In this document: positions 25,550 to 33,890 of the stretch, one piece after another | How positions within the stretch are numbered: the stretch's first letter is position 1 | Layout: the number at the start of each line of letters is the position of its first letter | Source: Nocardia aurantiaca | GTDB lineage: Bacteria; Actinomycetota; Actinomycetes; Mycobacteriales; Mycobacteriaceae | Length of the DNA stretch: 64,000 nucleotides | Reading direction: 5' to 3' | Assembly (NCBI RefSeq): GCF_009708175.1 | Contig: NZ_WMBB01000022.1 | Location: 1 to 64,000, forward strand | Translations under genes and position numbers: made by a program | The notes under the pieces: generated by a model | Databases searched by the model: none | What the model was told of the DNA's origin: nothing | The model's input: the letters and a program-made list of their open reading frames with translations, nothing else

Positions 25550-26182
25550 TCAGAGGATCCGGAACCCCGGGACGATGTGGTCGCGGGCGAACTGTCGCAG
25601 TGCGTCCGGATCGTCGAGCGGGATGACGGTCTGCGGCGTCAATGCCAGCGACAGCGCGGCGCGGGCGATCGTCTCGGCCAGCGGCAGCGGATCGTACTGC
25701 GGCAGTTTGCCTTCCGCCTGCAGCCGGGCGATGAACTCGGCCAGGTAGTCGCGGCCGAGTTCGATCACCGGCGCGCCCTGGACGGTCAGGTAGGGCAGTA
25801 CGATCTCGGGTTCGGTCTTGAGCAGCCGGCCCAGCAGTTGGTTGCCGCGCAGGCCCTCGATGAAGGCCACGAACAGCGCGATGATCTGTTCCTCGGCGCT
25901 GGCGTCGCGTTCGATGGGCCCCTGCACGGCGGCGTCGACCTCGTCGACGAGCTGGCGGGCCTGCCGCAGCCCGACGGCCTGGATGAGATCGTTCTTGCCG
26001 GCGAAGCGGCGATACAGGGTGGCCAGCGAGACTCCGCCGCGGCGGGCGACCTCCACCATGCTGGTGCGTTTGATGCCGAAGTCGAGGAAGGCCATGAGGG
26101 CGGCGTCGAGGACCTTGGCCTGGTTGTGATCCTCGGGGCCGGATCCGCGGACGAGCGGCAGTAGTTTGGCCAGTTTGGCCAT
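25550..26182 (-). CDS. TetR-family regulator between two MpaB genes
   Basis: A 210-residue regulator with the helix-turn-helix FGIKRTSMVEVARRGGVSLATLYRRFAGKNDLI (about 35-68) and a helical C-terminal ligand domain. Start at the ATG at 26182 after GGAAAGGG. It is divergent from the second MpaB-like gene and converges on the first, so it likely controls one or both. A GTGAGAA...TTCTCAC inverted repeat lies in the divergent spacer. Confidence 0.9.
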   Translation of the reverse strand: MAKLAKLLPLVRGSGPEDHNQAKVLDAALMAFLDFGIKRTSMVEVARRGGVSLATLYRRFAGKNDLIQAVGLRQARQLVDEVDAAVQGPIERDASAEEQIIALFVAFIEGLRGNQLLGRLLKTEPEIVLPYLTVQGAPVIELGRDYLAEFIARLQAEGKLPQYDPLPLAETIARAALSLALTPQTVIPLDDPDALRQFARDHIVPGFRIL

Positions 26183-26254
26183 GGTCCGGGCCCTTTCCGG
26201 TCGCAAAGAAACGGTGAGGCACTCATCTTCGCACATTGACACGACCACTCCGCA

Positions 26255-26283
26255 GTGAGAAGGTGAGGAGCAATATTTCTCAC
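26255..26283. promoter_or_regulatory. Candidate TetR operator in the divergent spacer
   Basis: GTGAGAA (26255-26261) and TTCTCAC (26277-26283) form a perfect 7-bp inverted repeat with a 15-bp spacer, lying between the TetR gene and MpaB copy 2. A related CCTTCTCACC sits about 25 bp before MpaB copy 1 (24654-24663), suggesting one regulator for both. Confidence 0.5.
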
Positions 26284-26328
26284 ACTCTCCTCACGGATGA
26301 GGAGTGACGACGAGGAGCCGAGTCAACG

Positions 26329-27192
26329 ATGACCGCACCCCTGCGCAAGTTCGACGACTTCCCACCGGCCGCCGAGCCGATGACCCCGGAATCGGTGCGC
26401 GAGCACATTGACGGCATCGCGGCCTTCCTCGGCGGCGCGTCGAACGTCATCATTCAGCTCTCGCTGAAACCCGTCGCGTACGGCGTCATGGAAAGCGATG
26501 TCGACAGCGGCAAGCTGACGCTGCATCCGATCAAGCGGCTTCGCACCACCCTGACCTATCTCGCGGTCGCCCTGCTCGGCACCGAGGAGGACCGCGGCGA
26601 CTACCGCGAGGCCGTCAACCGCTCGCACCGCAGCATCCGCTCCAAGCCCGGCAGCCCGGTCGCATACAACGCCTTCGACCCCAAGCTCCAACTATGGGTG
26701 GCGGCCTGCCTCTACTGGGGCGTCGACGACCTCTACCACCGCATGCGCGGCCCCATGAATCCCGAACTGGCCGAGGCCTTCTACCAGTACTGCGCCCGCC
26801 TGGGCACCACGCTGCAGATGCGCCCCGAGATGTGGCCCGCCACCCGCGACGAGTTCTACGTGTACTGGGAGGAGAACCTCGCGACCAAGTCGATCGACGG
26901 TCCCACCCGCAAGTACTTCAACGATCTCGCCGACCTGAAGATGCTCCCCTGGCCACTCCGGATCGCCTTCGGGGGTTTCCACCGCTTCATCGTCACCGCC
27001 CTACTCCCCCCGCACCTGCGCGACGAGATGGCCATGACCTGGACCGCCCGCGACGAACGCATCTTCGCCGGCTTCCTCCGCCTCATCTCCGCGGTCTGGA
27101 ACCGCCTGCCCACCCCAATCCGCCTGTTCCCCTACAACTTCTACCTGGCCGACATGCGCCTCCGCCGCCGCCTCGGCCGGCCACTGGTCTAG
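26329..27192 (+). CDS. Oxygenase MpaB family protein (DUF2236), copy 2
   Basis: A 287-residue paralogue of the gene at 24682, alignable end to end. It has GIAAFLGGASNVIIQLSLKP, KRLRTTLTYLAVALLGTEEDR, NRSHRSIRSKPGSPVAYNAFDP and the same C-terminal FYLADMRLRRRLGRPLV. The conserved His and Arg/Thr positions proposed to build the heme pocket in the superfamily are present in both copies. ATG preceded by GAGGAG. It is followed by 207 bp without a gene, then the convergent putA. Confidence 0.87.
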   Translation: MTAPLRKFDDFPPAAEPMTPESVREHIDGIAAFLGGASNVIIQLSLKPVAYGVMESDVDSGKLTLHPIKRLRTTLTYLAVALLGTEEDRGDYREAVNRSHRSIRSKPGSPVAYNAFDPKLQLWVAACLYWGVDDLYHRMRGPMNPELAEAFYQYCARLGTTLQMRPEMWPATRDEFYVYWEENLATKSIDGPTRKYFNDLADLKMLPWPLRIAFGGFHRFIVTALLPPHLRDEMAMTWTARDERIFAGFLRLISAVWNRLPTPIRLFPYNFYLADMRLRRRLGRPLV

Positions 27193-27399
27193 CCGGCGCA
27201 AGAGTCCCCGATCTCCCATTGGAGTAGCCCACCGACAGTGGCAACGTCGCAGCCGAGGTTGTCGGCGACGGAAGTCTCGCAACAGCGAAGTCCGGGCTGT
27301 CATCGAATGTCGATGTGTGGGCGCCGACGTCGCATGCTGTTCCAGAAACCGACGACCACGCCGCTGATCTTCGTTTCGTTCTGGGGTGAGCCGGCGGTC

Positions 27400-28356
27400 T
27401 CAGCGGTCGGTCAGGGCGCGGAGGAAGAAGGCCAGGTTGGCGGGGCGTTCGGCCAGGCGGCGCATGAGGTAGCCGTACCACTGGGTGCCGTAGGGGATGT
27501 AGACGCGCAGGGCGTGGCCTTCGGAGACCAGGCGACGCTGTTCGGCATCGCGGATGCCGTAGAGCATTTGGAATTCGAAATCGCCTGGTTTGCGGTTGTT
27601 TTCAGCCGCCAGGGCGAGGGCGGCGGCGATCATGGCGGGGTCGTGGGAGGCGATCATGGGGTACCAGGCGGTATGCATGAGGACGGCGAGGCAGCGCAGG
27701 TAGGAGGCGTCGACCTCGGCTCGGCGCTGGTAGGCGACCGTCCCCGGCTCCTGGTACGCGCCCTTGCACAGGCGGATTCGGGTGCCGGCGGCGGCCAGGT
27801 CGCGGGCGTTGCCCTCGGCCTGGCGCAGGTAGGTCTGCAATGCGACGGCGAGCCAGGGGAATTCGGCGCGGGCCTGGCGGACCGCCTCCAGCGTGTCGGC
27901 GGTGGTGCTGTGGTCCTCGGCGTCGACGGTCACCCAGACGTGACGTTCGACGGCCTTGGCGCACAGCTTGTGCAGGTTCTCGGCGGCGATGGCCGGACCA
28001 TCCTGACCGAGGGACTGGCCCAGTGCGGACAGTTTGAGCGAGACCTCGACGCGCGGGATGTCGCTGTGCGCGCCCGGTACCGTGTGGTCGGCCTCGGCCA
28101 GGTCGTCGATGAGCGATAGGTATTCCGCCACCGCGGCATCGGCTTGCCCGCGATCGGTGGTGTATTCGCCGAGGAAGTCGACGCTCACCGCGCGGCCGCT
28201 CTCCAGCAGCGCCCGCGCCACCGGCACCAGTTCGGCGCGGGTCTCCCCGGCGACGAACCGCCGGACCACGGCGGCCGTCACCGGTACCCGCGTGATGGCC
28301 CGCTTCATCCGCGCGGATCCGGCCGCGGCCAGGATCGCGGGGCGCAGGGGGTTCAC
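27400..28356 (-). CDS. putA: Proline dehydrogenase
   Basis: A 318-residue monofunctional FAD-dependent enzyme oxidising L-proline to pyrroline-5-carboxylate. TIM-barrel motifs include VSVDFLGEYTTDR, VEVSLKLSALGQSLGQDG, VTVDAEDHSTT, LCKGAYQEPGTVAY and FEFQMLYGIRDAEQRRL. The closing VYIPYGTQWYGYLMRRLAERPAN is the substrate-binding alpha8 region with its paired arginines. The start is uncertain: GTG codons at 28356, 28374 and 28419 are all in frame; homologues begin a few residues before LRPAIL. It follows pruA directly, forming the catabolic pair as in M. tuberculosis Rv1187-Rv1188. Confidence 0.93.
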   Translation of the reverse strand: MNPLRPAILAAAGSARMKRAITRVPVTAAVVRRFVAGETRAELVPVARALLESGRAVSVDFLGEYTTDRGQADAAVAEYLSLIDDLAEADHTVPGAHSDIPRVEVSLKLSALGQSLGQDGPAIAAENLHKLCAKAVERHVWVTVDAEDHSTTADTLEAVRQARAEFPWLAVALQTYLRQAEGNARDLAAAGTRIRLCKGAYQEPGTVAYQRRAEVDASYLRCLAVLMHTAWYPMIASHDPAMIAAALALAAENNRKPGDFEFQMLYGIRDAEQRRLVSEGHALRVYIPYGTQWYGYLMRRLAERPANLAFFLRALTDR

Positions 28357-28426
28357 CGCCACGCCCGAACACACTGGCGCGGAGCGGATGCCGCCGCGCG
28401 TCGAAGCTGCCCGGTGCACCGATTGG

Positions 28427-30064
28427 TCATCGCGTCTCCATGTGGGGGTAGCGGTAATCGGTCGGTGGAACGAAGGTCTCTTTCAGCGTGCGGGGCGCGA
28501 CCCAGCGCAGCAGGTTGAGGTAGGAGCCCGCCTTGTCGTCGGTGCCGGAGGCGCGGGCCCCGCCGAAGGGCTGCTGTCCGACCACCGCGCCGGTGGGCTT
28601 GTCATTGATGTAGAAGTTGCCCGCCGCGAATCGCAGTGCTTCCGAGGCGGATTCGACCGCTTTGCGATCGCGGGCGAAGATCGCGCCGGTGAGAGCGTAC
28701 GGCGAGGTCGCGTCCACCACCTCGAGGATATCGGCGAAGGCGTCGGGGACGCTGTCGTCGTAGATGTACACCGCCAGGATGGGCCCGAAATACTCGGTCT
28801 CGAAGGCCTCGTCGCCCGGATCGTCGCCGAGCAGCACCGTCGGCCGCACGAACCAGCCCTCGCTGTCGTCGTAGTTCCCGCCGGCGGGGACGGTGAACCC
28901 CGCTTCCTTGGCGCGCTCGATGGCGGTCACGCACCTGTCATAGGAGCGGTTGTCGATCACGGCCCCACCGAAATTCGACAGGTCGGCGACGTCGCCATAG
29001 GTCAACGATTCCACCTCGGACAGGAAATCCTGCCCCATCCGCTGCCATACCGACCGCGGGATGTAAGCCCGTGAGACGGCCGAGCACTTCTGCCCCTGGT
29101 ACTCGTAGGCGCCGCGAATCAACGCCACGCGCAGCGCATCCAGATCGGCGGAGGAGTGGGCGAGGATGAAGTCCTTGCCGCCGGTCTCCCCCACCAGCCG
29201 CGGATATCCTTGGTAGCGGCCGATTTTCGAGCCCACGCGCTGCCACAGGTACTGGAAGGTCCGGCTCGACCCGGTGAAGTGGATGCCCGCCAGCCGCGGA
29301 TCGGCCAGGGCCACCTCCGACAGGTGAATCCCGTCGCCGGTCACCATATTGACGACGCCCGGCGGCAGTCCGGCCTCCTCCAGCAGCCGCATGGTGTGGT
29401 AGGCCGAAAGCGTCTGCGTCGGTGCGGGTTTCCACACGACGGTATTGCCCATGAGCGCGGGCGCGGTGGGCAGGTTCCCGGCGATGGCCGTGAAGTTGAA
29501 CGGCGTGATGGCGTAGACGAACCCCTCCAGCGGCCGGTAGTCCATCCGATTCCACACGCCCGCCGCCGATTCCGGCTGGGCCTGCAGGATCTGTCGGGCG
29601 AAGGCGACGTTGAACCGCCAGAAGTCCACCAGCTCGCAGGGTGCGTCGATCTCGGCCTGATGCGCCGTTTTCGACTGGCCGAGCATGGTGGCGGCGGCGA
29701 TGGTCTCGCGACGAGGTCCGGCCAGCAGATCGGCGGCCCGCAGCAGGATGGCGGCCCGCTCCTCGAAGGGCATCGCCCGCCAGTCGGGCGCGGCGGCCGT
29801 CGCCGCCGCGATGGCCGCCCGCGCTTCGTCGTGGGTGGTGGTCGTGTAGGTCCCCAGCACATGCCGGCGCCGGTGCGGCATCACGATGTTCAACCGTTCT
29901 CCGCCGCCGGGCTGATGCTTGCCGCCGATGACGAGCGGAACATCGACGGAGTCGGCGGAGAGTTCGGCGAGCCTGCCGGTCAGCAGCTCGCGTTCGCGGC
30001 TGCCCGGAGCGTAGGTGTGCACCGGTTCATTGGCGGGAGCAGGGACAACCGTGACAGCGTCCAT
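28427..30064 (-). CDS. pruA: L-glutamate gamma-semialdehyde (P5C) dehydrogenase
   Basis: A 545-residue NAD-dependent aldehyde dehydrogenase that completes proline degradation to glutamate. The catalytic Cys327 lies in QKCSAVSRAY, Glu293 in VGETGGKDF, and the Asn in PFNFTAIAG. The C-terminal FGGARASGTDDKAGS is typical of P5C dehydrogenases. I chose the ATG at 30064 (MDAVTVVPAPANEP). First gene of the putA-pruA pair; its stop lies 8 bp before the earliest putA start, so coupling is likely. Confidence 0.94.
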   Translation of the reverse strand: MDAVTVVPAPANEPVHTYAPGSRERELLTGRLAELSADSVDVPLVIGGKHQPGGGERLNIVMPHRRRHVLGTYTTTTHDEARAAIAAATAAAPDWRAMPFEERAAILLRAADLLAGPRRETIAAATMLGQSKTAHQAEIDAPCELVDFWRFNVAFARQILQAQPESAAGVWNRMDYRPLEGFVYAITPFNFTAIAGNLPTAPALMGNTVVWKPAPTQTLSAYHTMRLLEEAGLPPGVVNMVTGDGIHLSEVALADPRLAGIHFTGSSRTFQYLWQRVGSKIGRYQGYPRLVGETGGKDFILAHSSADLDALRVALIRGAYEYQGQKCSAVSRAYIPRSVWQRMGQDFLSEVESLTYGDVADLSNFGGAVIDNRSYDRCVTAIERAKEAGFTVPAGGNYDDSEGWFVRPTVLLGDDPGDEAFETEYFGPILAVYIYDDSVPDAFADILEVVDATSPYALTGAIFARDRKAVESASEALRFAAGNFYINDKPTGAVVGQQPFGGARASGTDDKAGSYLNLLRWVAPRTLKETFVPPTDYRYPHMETR

Positions 30065-30083
30065 ATCCAAGGCTAACCCGCCT

Positions 30084-30189
30084 CCGCGCAAATTCAGCGG
30101 ACGCCGGGGCGGCGTTTACCGCCGGCAACCCGTGCCGGCGGTAAGGAGCCGAACCTGGCGCGGACGTACCCGGTGAGTCACCCGCACCG
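30084..30189 (+). repeat. Family B structured intergenic repeat, copy 1
   Basis: A roughly 105-bp element beginning AATTCAGCGGACG. It has a perfect 9-bp hairpin ACCGCCGGC / GCCGGCGGT with loop AACCCGT, then GGAGCCGAACC and GTACCCGGTGAGT. It lies between the start of pruA and the end of the cholesterol oxidase gene. Matching copies are at 32.0, 36.6, 38.3 and 52.0 kb. Confidence 0.8.
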
Positions 30190-30215
30190 TACGAAACCCG
30201 TCGTCACCTCGGGAT

Positions 30216-31871
30216 TCAGTGGAAGTCCTCCGCGATGATCTTCTCGATATTGCGTTCCGCGAGCGCGGTAATGGTGACGAATGGGTTGACGGTGGTGAGG
30301 CCCGGGATCAGCGAGCCGTCGATGACGTACAGGCCCGGATACGGAGTGAGCCGCCCGTAGTTGTCGGTGGACACGTTCAGCACGCAGCCGCCGAGCGGGT
30401 GGTAGGCGAAGTCGTCGCCCCAGGTCTTGTATTCGCCGAACAGGTCGGTCCGGTAGATGGTGCCTTCCTTGCTGTTGATCTTGTCGAAGATGCGCTTGGC
30501 GCAATCGATACTGGGCTGGTTCCAGGCGGTCTGCCAGTTCAGGTCCACGCCACCGGTTCCCGAGTTGTAGGTGAAGGTGCCGCGGTTCGGGTTCTTGGTA
30601 ATCGCCAGGTACAGGCTGGCGAAGGTCTCGATGCCGGCCGGGAACGGCGACACCTCCGCGAAGGCCGGGCCGCCGCTGTCGGCCCAGTTGTCGATGCCGA
30701 CACAGGGTATGCAGGACTGCAGGCTGCCGGTGGCGTCCCAGGCCTGGTTCTGCCGGGCCACCATCACATTGCCGTTGTTACCCCAGCCGGTGCCCACCGA
30801 GTCCGGCAGGTTGGGCAGCTTGCCGGTGGCCTTCTGCGTAACCAGCAGCTTGCTGGTGCCGACGCTGCCCGCCGCGAAGAAGACCTTCTGCGCCGTAACG
30901 GTTTTCGCCTTCACGGTATTGCCGCTGGTGTCGATCTGGTTCATCGACACCGAGTAGCCACCGCCATTGGCCGGCGCCACGGTGGTGACCACGTGCTGCG
31001 GCACGATGGTCACCTTGCCGGTGCCCGACGCCGCCGCCAGATAGGTCTTGTCCAGCGAGTTCTTGCCGTAGTTGTTGCCGTAGATGACCTCGGCGTCGAG
31101 CGCCGACCGCGGGGCGGTGCTGGCCTGCTCCTGCTTCATGTAGTTGAAGTCGTAGACGTTGGGCACGAAGGTGTACGCGAACCCGGACCGCTGAGCCTGT
31201 TTGATGCCGACCCGCGCGAACTGATAGCAGTCCGCGCCCTGGAACCAGGTCTGGTCGATATTGTTCACCTTCAGCCCGGCGTTGGCGCGCGGATAGTAGG
31301 TGCTGTACATCGGGCCGGCGTCCACCGACGGCAGGATGCTCGCGAAGTTCTCCTGCTTGGGCGTCACCGCCATGCCGCCGTTGACCAGCGAGCCGCCGCC
31401 CACGCCGCGTCCCTGATAGATCCGGATCCCGCTGAACTGCTCGGAATCCAGCACGCCGGTGTAGCTGGAGATGGACTTGTTGTAGGGCGCGCCCATGAAG
31501 TGGTTGATCGGCTGGTCGGTCTCGGTGCGCAGCCAGTAGGACCGGCCGTCCGGATTGAGCATGTTGCAGAAGACCTTGCCGTCCGAGCCGGGCTGGGTCC
31601 AGGACATGCCCTTCTCGACCATGATCACGTTCTGCCCGGCCTGCGCGAGCCGCAGAGCCGCGACCGCGCCGCCATACCCGGTGCCGATGACCAGGACGGG
31701 CATGGTGTCGCCGTCATTGATGGATCCCGTGGGTAGGGCCCGAGCCAGAGGCGCTTTCGGTAGTAGCGCAGCCGCCCCCAAAATGACACCTGTTGCAGCT
31801 AGGAACCCACGCCGGCTGACATTGCTGCCATAGACGCTCTTACCGGGGATTTCATAAGAAAGACCACGCAC
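30216..31871 (-). CDS. Cholesterol oxidase (GMC type), Tat-exported
   Basis: A 551-residue secreted flavoenzyme that oxidises and isomerises cholesterol to cholest-4-en-3-one with release of hydrogen peroxide. The N-terminus carries a twin-arginine signal (SRRGFL at 19-24) and cleavage region LARALPTG. FAD binds at GTGYGG (63-68). Catalytic landmarks are the Glu of FAEVSPFPAG, the His of YHPLGGCVLN and the Asn of VNPFVTITALAE. I prefer the GTG at 31871, which has GGAG seven bases upstream, over the ATG at 31886, whose first codons contain that GGAG. A KstR-like site lies 27 bp upstream. Confidence 0.93.
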   Translation of the reverse strand: MRGLSYEIPGKSVYGSNVSRRGFLAATGVILGAAALLPKAPLARALPTGSINDGDTMPVLVIGTGYGGAVAALRLAQAGQNVIMVEKGMSWTQPGSDGKVFCNMLNPDGRSYWLRTETDQPINHFMGAPYNKSISSYTGVLDSEQFSGIRIYQGRGVGGGSLVNGGMAVTPKQENFASILPSVDAGPMYSTYYPRANAGLKVNNIDQTWFQGADCYQFARVGIKQAQRSGFAYTFVPNVYDFNYMKQEQASTAPRSALDAEVIYGNNYGKNSLDKTYLAAASGTGKVTIVPQHVVTTVAPANGGGYSVSMNQIDTSGNTVKAKTVTAQKVFFAAGSVGTSKLLVTQKATGKLPNLPDSVGTGWGNNGNVMVARQNQAWDATGSLQSCIPCVGIDNWADSGGPAFAEVSPFPAGIETFASLYLAITKNPNRGTFTYNSGTGGVDLNWQTAWNQPSIDCAKRIFDKINSKEGTIYRTDLFGEYKTWGDDFAYHPLGGCVLNVSTDNYGRLTPYPGLYVIDGSLIPGLTTVNPFVTITALAERNIEKIIAEDFH

Positions 31872-31897
31872 TGAAAGACTCCTCATCGAGTTGCGAT

Positions 31898-31911
31898 GAG
31901 AACCTGTTATA
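31898..31911. promoter_or_regulatory. KstR-like operator before the cholesterol oxidase gene
   Basis: GAGAACCTGTTATA fits the KstR consensus TnnAACnnGTTnnA at seven of eight fixed positions (first T is G). It lies 27-40 bp upstream of the proposed start, where a repressor of sterol catabolism would act. The consensus is from work on mycobacterial KstR; binding here is inferred. Confidence 0.5.
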
Positions 31912-31954
31912 GATGGAGTGAAGAGAACGTGTGTCAGTTTTGCGAAAAATCGAG

Positions 31955-32020
31955 AGGCGCCCACTGATTTCGCGAGGAGGCGCCCACAGATTTCCGAGGA
32001 GGCCCACTGATTTGGCGAGA
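31955..32020. repeat. Three direct repeats of 21-23 bp upstream of the cholesterol oxidase
   Basis: Three consecutive units share AGGCGCCCACTGATTT followed by about CGCGAGG: 31955-31977, 31978-31999 and 32000-32020. The third lacks the two bases CG. They sit 84-149 bp upstream of the proposed start. The spacing of about two helix turns suits a cooperatively bound activator, though a simple slippage repeat is possible. Confidence 0.65.
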
Positions 32021-32125
32021 TGGGGGTAACTCCCCGGGTACGCCCAGAATTGGTTCGGCACCCAACGCCGACACGGGTTGCCAGCCGTAAACGAATCTCA
32101 GCCGTCCGCAAGTTATGCGGGGAGG
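32018..32125 (-). repeat. Family B structured intergenic repeat, copy 2
   Basis: Read on the minus strand it starts CCCCGCATAACTTGCGGACGGCTGAG. It then shows GGCAACCCGTGTCGGCG, GGGTGCCGAACCAATTCTGGGCGTACCCGGGGAG and TTACCCCC. The order and core match the other copies, with a partly decayed hairpin. It lies between tRNA-Asp and the cholesterol oxidase promoter. Confidence 0.75.
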
Positions 32126-32163
32126 CGGAGCCGTGAGACGGAGCCGTGAGGCGGTACAGCCAG

Positions 32164-32237
32164 CGACCCTGACGGGACTCGAACCCGCGACCTCCGCCGT
32201 GACAGGGCGGCGCGCTAACCAACTGCGCCACAGGGCC
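32164..32237 (-). tRNA. tRNA-Asp (GTC)
   Basis: A complete 74-nt cloverleaf on the minus strand. The acceptor stem GGCCCTG pairs with CAGGGTC including one G-U pair, with discriminator G. The anticodon stem CCGCC/GGCGG encloses the loop CTGTCAC, giving anticodon GTC. The T arm has GGTTCGAGTCCC. No CCA is encoded. Confidence 0.95.
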
Positions 32238-32307
32238 TTGCACGTCGCTCGGCCACAAGGCCTCGCAACGTCGTAGACGCTATCACGGGCCCGGTGGTAA
32301 CGGAAAA

Positions 32308-33396
32308 TCAGCTGGTCAGGCGATCAGCGGCCGCGGCGATGCGCTCGTCCGTCGCGGTAAGCGCAATGCGCACATGCTGATTCCCCCGCGGGCCGTAGAA
32401 CTCGCCGGGGGCCGCCAGAACGCCGCGCTCGGCCAGCCAATCCAGCGTTGCGCGGCACGCCTCGCCGCGCGTCGACCACAGGTACAATCCGGCCTCGGAA
32501 TGGTCGATCCGGAAGCCCGCGCGCTGCAAGGCATCTCGCAGCACGACGCGCCGCGCCCGGTAGCGGTCCTTTTGCTGAACCTCATGCGCGTCATCGCCGA
32601 GGGCAGCGGTCATGGCGGCCTGAATCGGGAAGGGCAGCATCATGCCGGAGTGCTTGCGCACCTCGAGGAGCTCCGCGATGAGCGCCGGATCGCCGGTCAC
32701 GAAACCGGCCCGATAACTGGCCAGATTCGAGGTCTTGGACAGCGAGTGGATGGCCAGCAGGCCGGTGTGGTCGCCGTCGCACACCTCGGGATCGAGGATG
32801 GAGACCGCGCGGCCCTCCCAGACCAGGCCGAGGTAGCACTCGTCGGAGGCGACGATCGCGCCGCGCTCCCGGGCGAACTGCACCACCTTGCGCAGGTGGT
32901 CGACGCCCAGCACCTTGCCGGTCGGATTGGACGGCGAGTTGAGGAAGATCAGTGCGGGCCGCTCCGGGCCCAACTGCGCGGTGCCGTCGGCGCGCACGTA
33001 GCGGGTCCCGGCGAGCAGCGCGCCGACCTCGTAGGTCGGGTAGGCGACCTCGGGGATGACGACCAGGTCCTGGGAACCCAGGCCGAGCAGCCGCGGCAGC
33101 CCGGCGATGAGCTCCTTGGTGCCGATGGCCGGCAGCACCGCCGCAGGGTCCACCCCCGTGATCCCGAATCGCCGCTTCAGCGCCGCGACAACGGCTTCGC
33201 GCAATTCGGGTGTGCCGTGCGTGGTCGGGTAGCCGGGCACCTCCGCCACCGACGAGAGTCCCTCGCGGATCAGCGGATCCACCGGATCGACCGGCGTCCC
33301 GACCGACAGGTCGACGATGCCGTCCGGATGCGAAGCCGCCTTCGCCTTCACCGAAGCGATGGTGTCCCAGGGGAAATCGGGTAGCAGAGCGCTCAC
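32308..33396 (-). CDS. dapC: Succinyldiaminopimelate transaminase
   Basis: A 362-residue fold-type I PLP aminotransferase that makes N-succinyl-LL-DAP from the keto precursor with glutamate. Motifs are IVDLSVGTPVDPVDP, AVLPAIGTKELIAGLP, NSPSNPTGK and the PLP Lys221 in HSLSKTSNLASYRAG. A late GLYLWSTRGE and HVRIALTATDERI complete the family pattern. I start at the GTG at 33396 (MSALLPDFPWDT), which matches mycobacterial DapC. A TTG at 33414, 10 bp after the ferredoxin stop, is the alternative. It follows fdxC closely, as in M. tuberculosis (Rv1177-Rv1178). Confidence 0.94.
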   Translation of the reverse strand: MSALLPDFPWDTIASVKAKAASHPDGIVDLSVGTPVDPVDPLIREGLSSVAEVPGYPTTHGTPELREAVVAALKRRFGITGVDPAAVLPAIGTKELIAGLPRLLGLGSQDLVVIPEVAYPTYEVGALLAGTRYVRADGTAQLGPERPALIFLNSPSNPTGKVLGVDHLRKVVQFARERGAIVASDECYLGLVWEGRAVSILDPEVCDGDHTGLLAIHSLSKTSNLASYRAGFVTGDPALIAELLEVRKHSGMMLPFPIQAAMTAALGDDAHEVQQKDRYRARRVVLRDALQRAGFRIDHSEAGLYLWSTRGEACRATLDWLAERGVLAAPGEFYGPRGNQHVRIALTATDERIAAAADRLTS

Positions 33397-33423
33397 CCGG
33401 CCACGCGTGGTCAAATGCTCGTC

Positions 33424-33747
33424 CTACTCGCTGGCCATCGGCGGCAGCGCGGCGATGAACGGCGGGTCGTAGTCGACCTTGCCGACCTTGGTGGCGCCGC
33501 CCGGCGAACCCAGGTCGTCGAAGAAGTCGACATTGGCGTTGACGTAACCGGCCCACTGATCCGGGGTGTCGTCTTCGTAGAAGATCGCTTCCACCGGGCA
33601 GACCGGTTCACATGCACCACAGTCCACGCACTCGTCCGGTTGGATGTACAGCATGCGACCGCCCTCGTAGATGCAGTCCACGGGGCATTCCTCGATGCAC
33701 GCCTTGTCCTTCACGTCAACGCACGGTTCAGCGATGATGTACGGCAC
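33424..33747 (-). CDS. fdxC: 7Fe ferredoxin FdxC
   Basis: A 107-residue ferredoxin with one [3Fe-4S] and one [4Fe-4S] cluster, as read from cysteine spacing. Cys9, Cys17 and Cys50 should bind the 3Fe cluster, and Cys21, Cys40, Cys43 and Cys46 the 4Fe cluster; Cys25 is extra, as in Azotobacter ferredoxin I. AGGAGA precedes the GTG at 33747. Probable electron carrier for a cytochrome P450 or reductase; the partner is not evident nearby. Upstream member of the fdxC-dapC pair. Confidence 0.95.
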   Translation of the reverse strand: MPYIIAEPCVDVKDKACIEECPVDCIYEGGRMLYIQPDECVDCGACEPVCPVEAIFYEDDTPDQWAGYVNANVDFFDDLGSPGGATKVGKVDYDPPFIAALPPMASE

Positions 33748-33807
33748 TGCCGCTCTCCTAGTCTGTCCTCACCTGCGGGATACTCCGCCCGACAAAACCC
33801 TAGCAGT

Positions 33808-33888
33808 GTCCAATTTGCCCTTCGCTTCGCTACGGGCAAGGCGCAGGTCGATGGCGCCGGTCGCGACCCTTGCGCCCCCGTCGCTGCA
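33808..33888. repeat. Family A-like repeat fragment between fdxC and fbiC
   Basis: AATTTGCCCTTCGCTTCGCTACGGGCAAGGCGCAGGTCGATGGCGCCGGTCGCGACCC resembles the CTTGCCCTCCGCTTCGCTCCGGGC...GGTTCGCGGC edge of the copy at 19.7 kb. It contains a short stem TTGCCC / GGGCAA. It looks like a decayed partial copy that ends at the fbiC stop codon. Confidence 0.45.
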
Positions 33889-33890
33889 AC

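Noticed and set aside
27193..27399. Gene in the gap between MpaB copy 2 and putA
   Set aside because: Only short frames in the shadow of the convergent ends; no start site or motif, and no clear terminator hairpin either.
31872..32258. Extension of the cholesterol oxidase frame by over 120 codons
   Set aside because: It runs through tRNA-Asp, a family B repeat and the direct repeats. The Tat signal with GGAG before the GTG at 31871 marks the true start.
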